Shown: piece by piece, positions 9,701 through 11,752 of the stretch
Layout of the letters: each line of letters starts with the position of its first letter
Position numbering within the stretch: the stretch's first letter is position 1
Made by a program: the position numbers and the translations under genes
The notes under the pieces: model-generated
The model's input: the letters and a program-made list of their open reading frames with translations, nothing else
Told to the model about the DNA's origin: nothing
Database searches by the model: none
NCBI GenBank assembly: GCA_024196135.1
Contig: JAMQCK010001126.1
Location: 1-11,752, forward strand
Source of the DNA: Pleurotus ostreatus/Saccharomyces cerevisiae fusant
Taxonomy: Eukaryota; Opisthokonta
DNA: 11,752 bases
Reading direction: 5' to 3'

Positions 9701-10419
9701 CGGGCCATGCGGGTTCCAAAGACCTTTGCCAGCTGCTTTTGCCTCGCTTTCCAGCTCGCGCAGCATTCTAGGTAGGGAATCAGATTGCGTAGAATTGAGG
9801 AATGTGAAGCACGCACTTTGTACGGGGGTCCTCGTCTGCGCCCTTGTGATCCTTCACGGTCGCCCAGCCTGCCTTAGTGAGCTCCACGGAGAGATCATGC
9901 CCGCCGATGTCTGCCGTCCCGAGGTCGCGAAGCGTCTCGTCGTTCGGCGGTAGCGAGTGCGTGGATGTGAAGGTGATTTCCTTGCCTACGGCAGCGGCGC
10001 GCAGGTACTCGCGTGCTTCGAAGGCCCAAGGCTGGCGCGGGCGATCAGTCACTGCTGCTGCACAAACGTACATGACTACACACCTCATCTTCCCTCGTTG
10101 CGCTCCCTAGCCTAGGCGACACGACATCTACAAGATGCACAATGCTGAGAAGACGCGTTACGATCAGTCGCGTTCGCTGCGCACGCGTACAAGGTATGCG
10201 CACCGCTCCTTGGGAGGTTGACCTTGCGGACCGGCTTTTCCCCGCAGAACGAGGGAGTCCCCAGAGATGACAGCTACACAACGCCAGCATTAGCCTTCGC
10301 GCCGCACACGAGCAGGGGAAGTAAATCACATTTGACGATCTGCGAGGAGGGAACGTCAGTCGACAAGATTTCCCGCGATGAAAACGCATCTGGCGTACAG
10401 CCTTGAATGTGCCCGACAT
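6770..10419 (-). CDS. Tudor-SN / staphylococcal nuclease domain-containing protein 1 orthologue
   Basis: Tudor-SN binds RNA and acts in RNA processing, transcription coactivation and stress granules. Nineteen exons: 10419-10399, 10339-10330, 10273-10204, 10144-10084, 10031-9817, 9767-9698, 9642-9415, 9354-9222, 9171-8844, 8794-8630, 8577-8467, 8412-8337, 8286-8192, 8146-7834, 7784-7758, 7710-7563, 7508-7223, 7167-6965, 6915-6770. They sum to 2706 nt, 901 residues plus TAG, against 910 in human SND1. Four SN-like domains lie at about 8-150 ([15 protein letters not shown]), 172-322 ([16 protein letters not shown]), 343-490 and 514-632 ([18 protein letters not shown]). The Tudor domain, at about 715-785, is followed by the split fifth SN fold. 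The Tudor aromatic cage is Phe728, Tyr734, Phe752 and Tyr755. The acidic tail ends EEDEY. The ATG has a good context (A at -3) and exons 1-3 read collinearly with the family N-terminus. All phases agree, so it looks intact. Confidence 0.93.

Positions 10420-11752
<1,333 letters not shown>

Overview
The window looks like nuclear DNA from a basidiomycete fungus, most likely an Agaricomycete. Every recognisable gene is cut by many very short GT..AG introns: 35 introns can be placed, all between 45 and 60 nt. The gene set also fits: a C2-like/NACHT/WD40 receptor of mushroom type, a secreted GH43 glycosidase, the Tudor-SN nuclease-fold protein and polyubiquitin. I joined exons by hand from GT..AG sites, reading-frame continuity and family conservation, so a few splice points could still move.

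All four genes lie on the minus strand, so transcription runs right to left. From the right edge: (1) a polyubiquitin gene, cut by the right edge in its 5' part, with four ubiquitin units visible, two introns at the same codon and a final extra Leu (10739-11752); (2) a complete 19-exon, 901-residue Tudor-SN (SND1) gene (6770-10419); (3) a complete 7-exon, 334-residue secreted GH43 arabinanase-like enzyme with a TATA box (4395-5712, TATA at 5785-5792); (4) a C2-like/helical/NACHT/WD40 STAND receptor of the fungal NLR type, whose 3' part runs off the left edge inside the first WD40 repeat (1-3360).

The genes are not an operon or an obvious cluster. They cover protein tagging and turnover, RNA regulation, plant-polysaccharide breakdown and a possible innate-immune or nonself sensor. 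The intergenic gaps (about 1.0 kb, 1.1 kb and 0.3 kb) hold promoters and 3' regions and no gene I can support. I see no tRNA, rRNA, transposon, CRISPR array or viral sequence.

The points most worth a second look are the rebuilt N-terminus of the NLR, the 10-nt microexon in Tudor-SN, the position-identical introns in separate ubiquitin units, and an in-frame alternative acceptor beside the Tudor domain. I found no clear evidence of a wholly new system; the NLR is the closest candidate.
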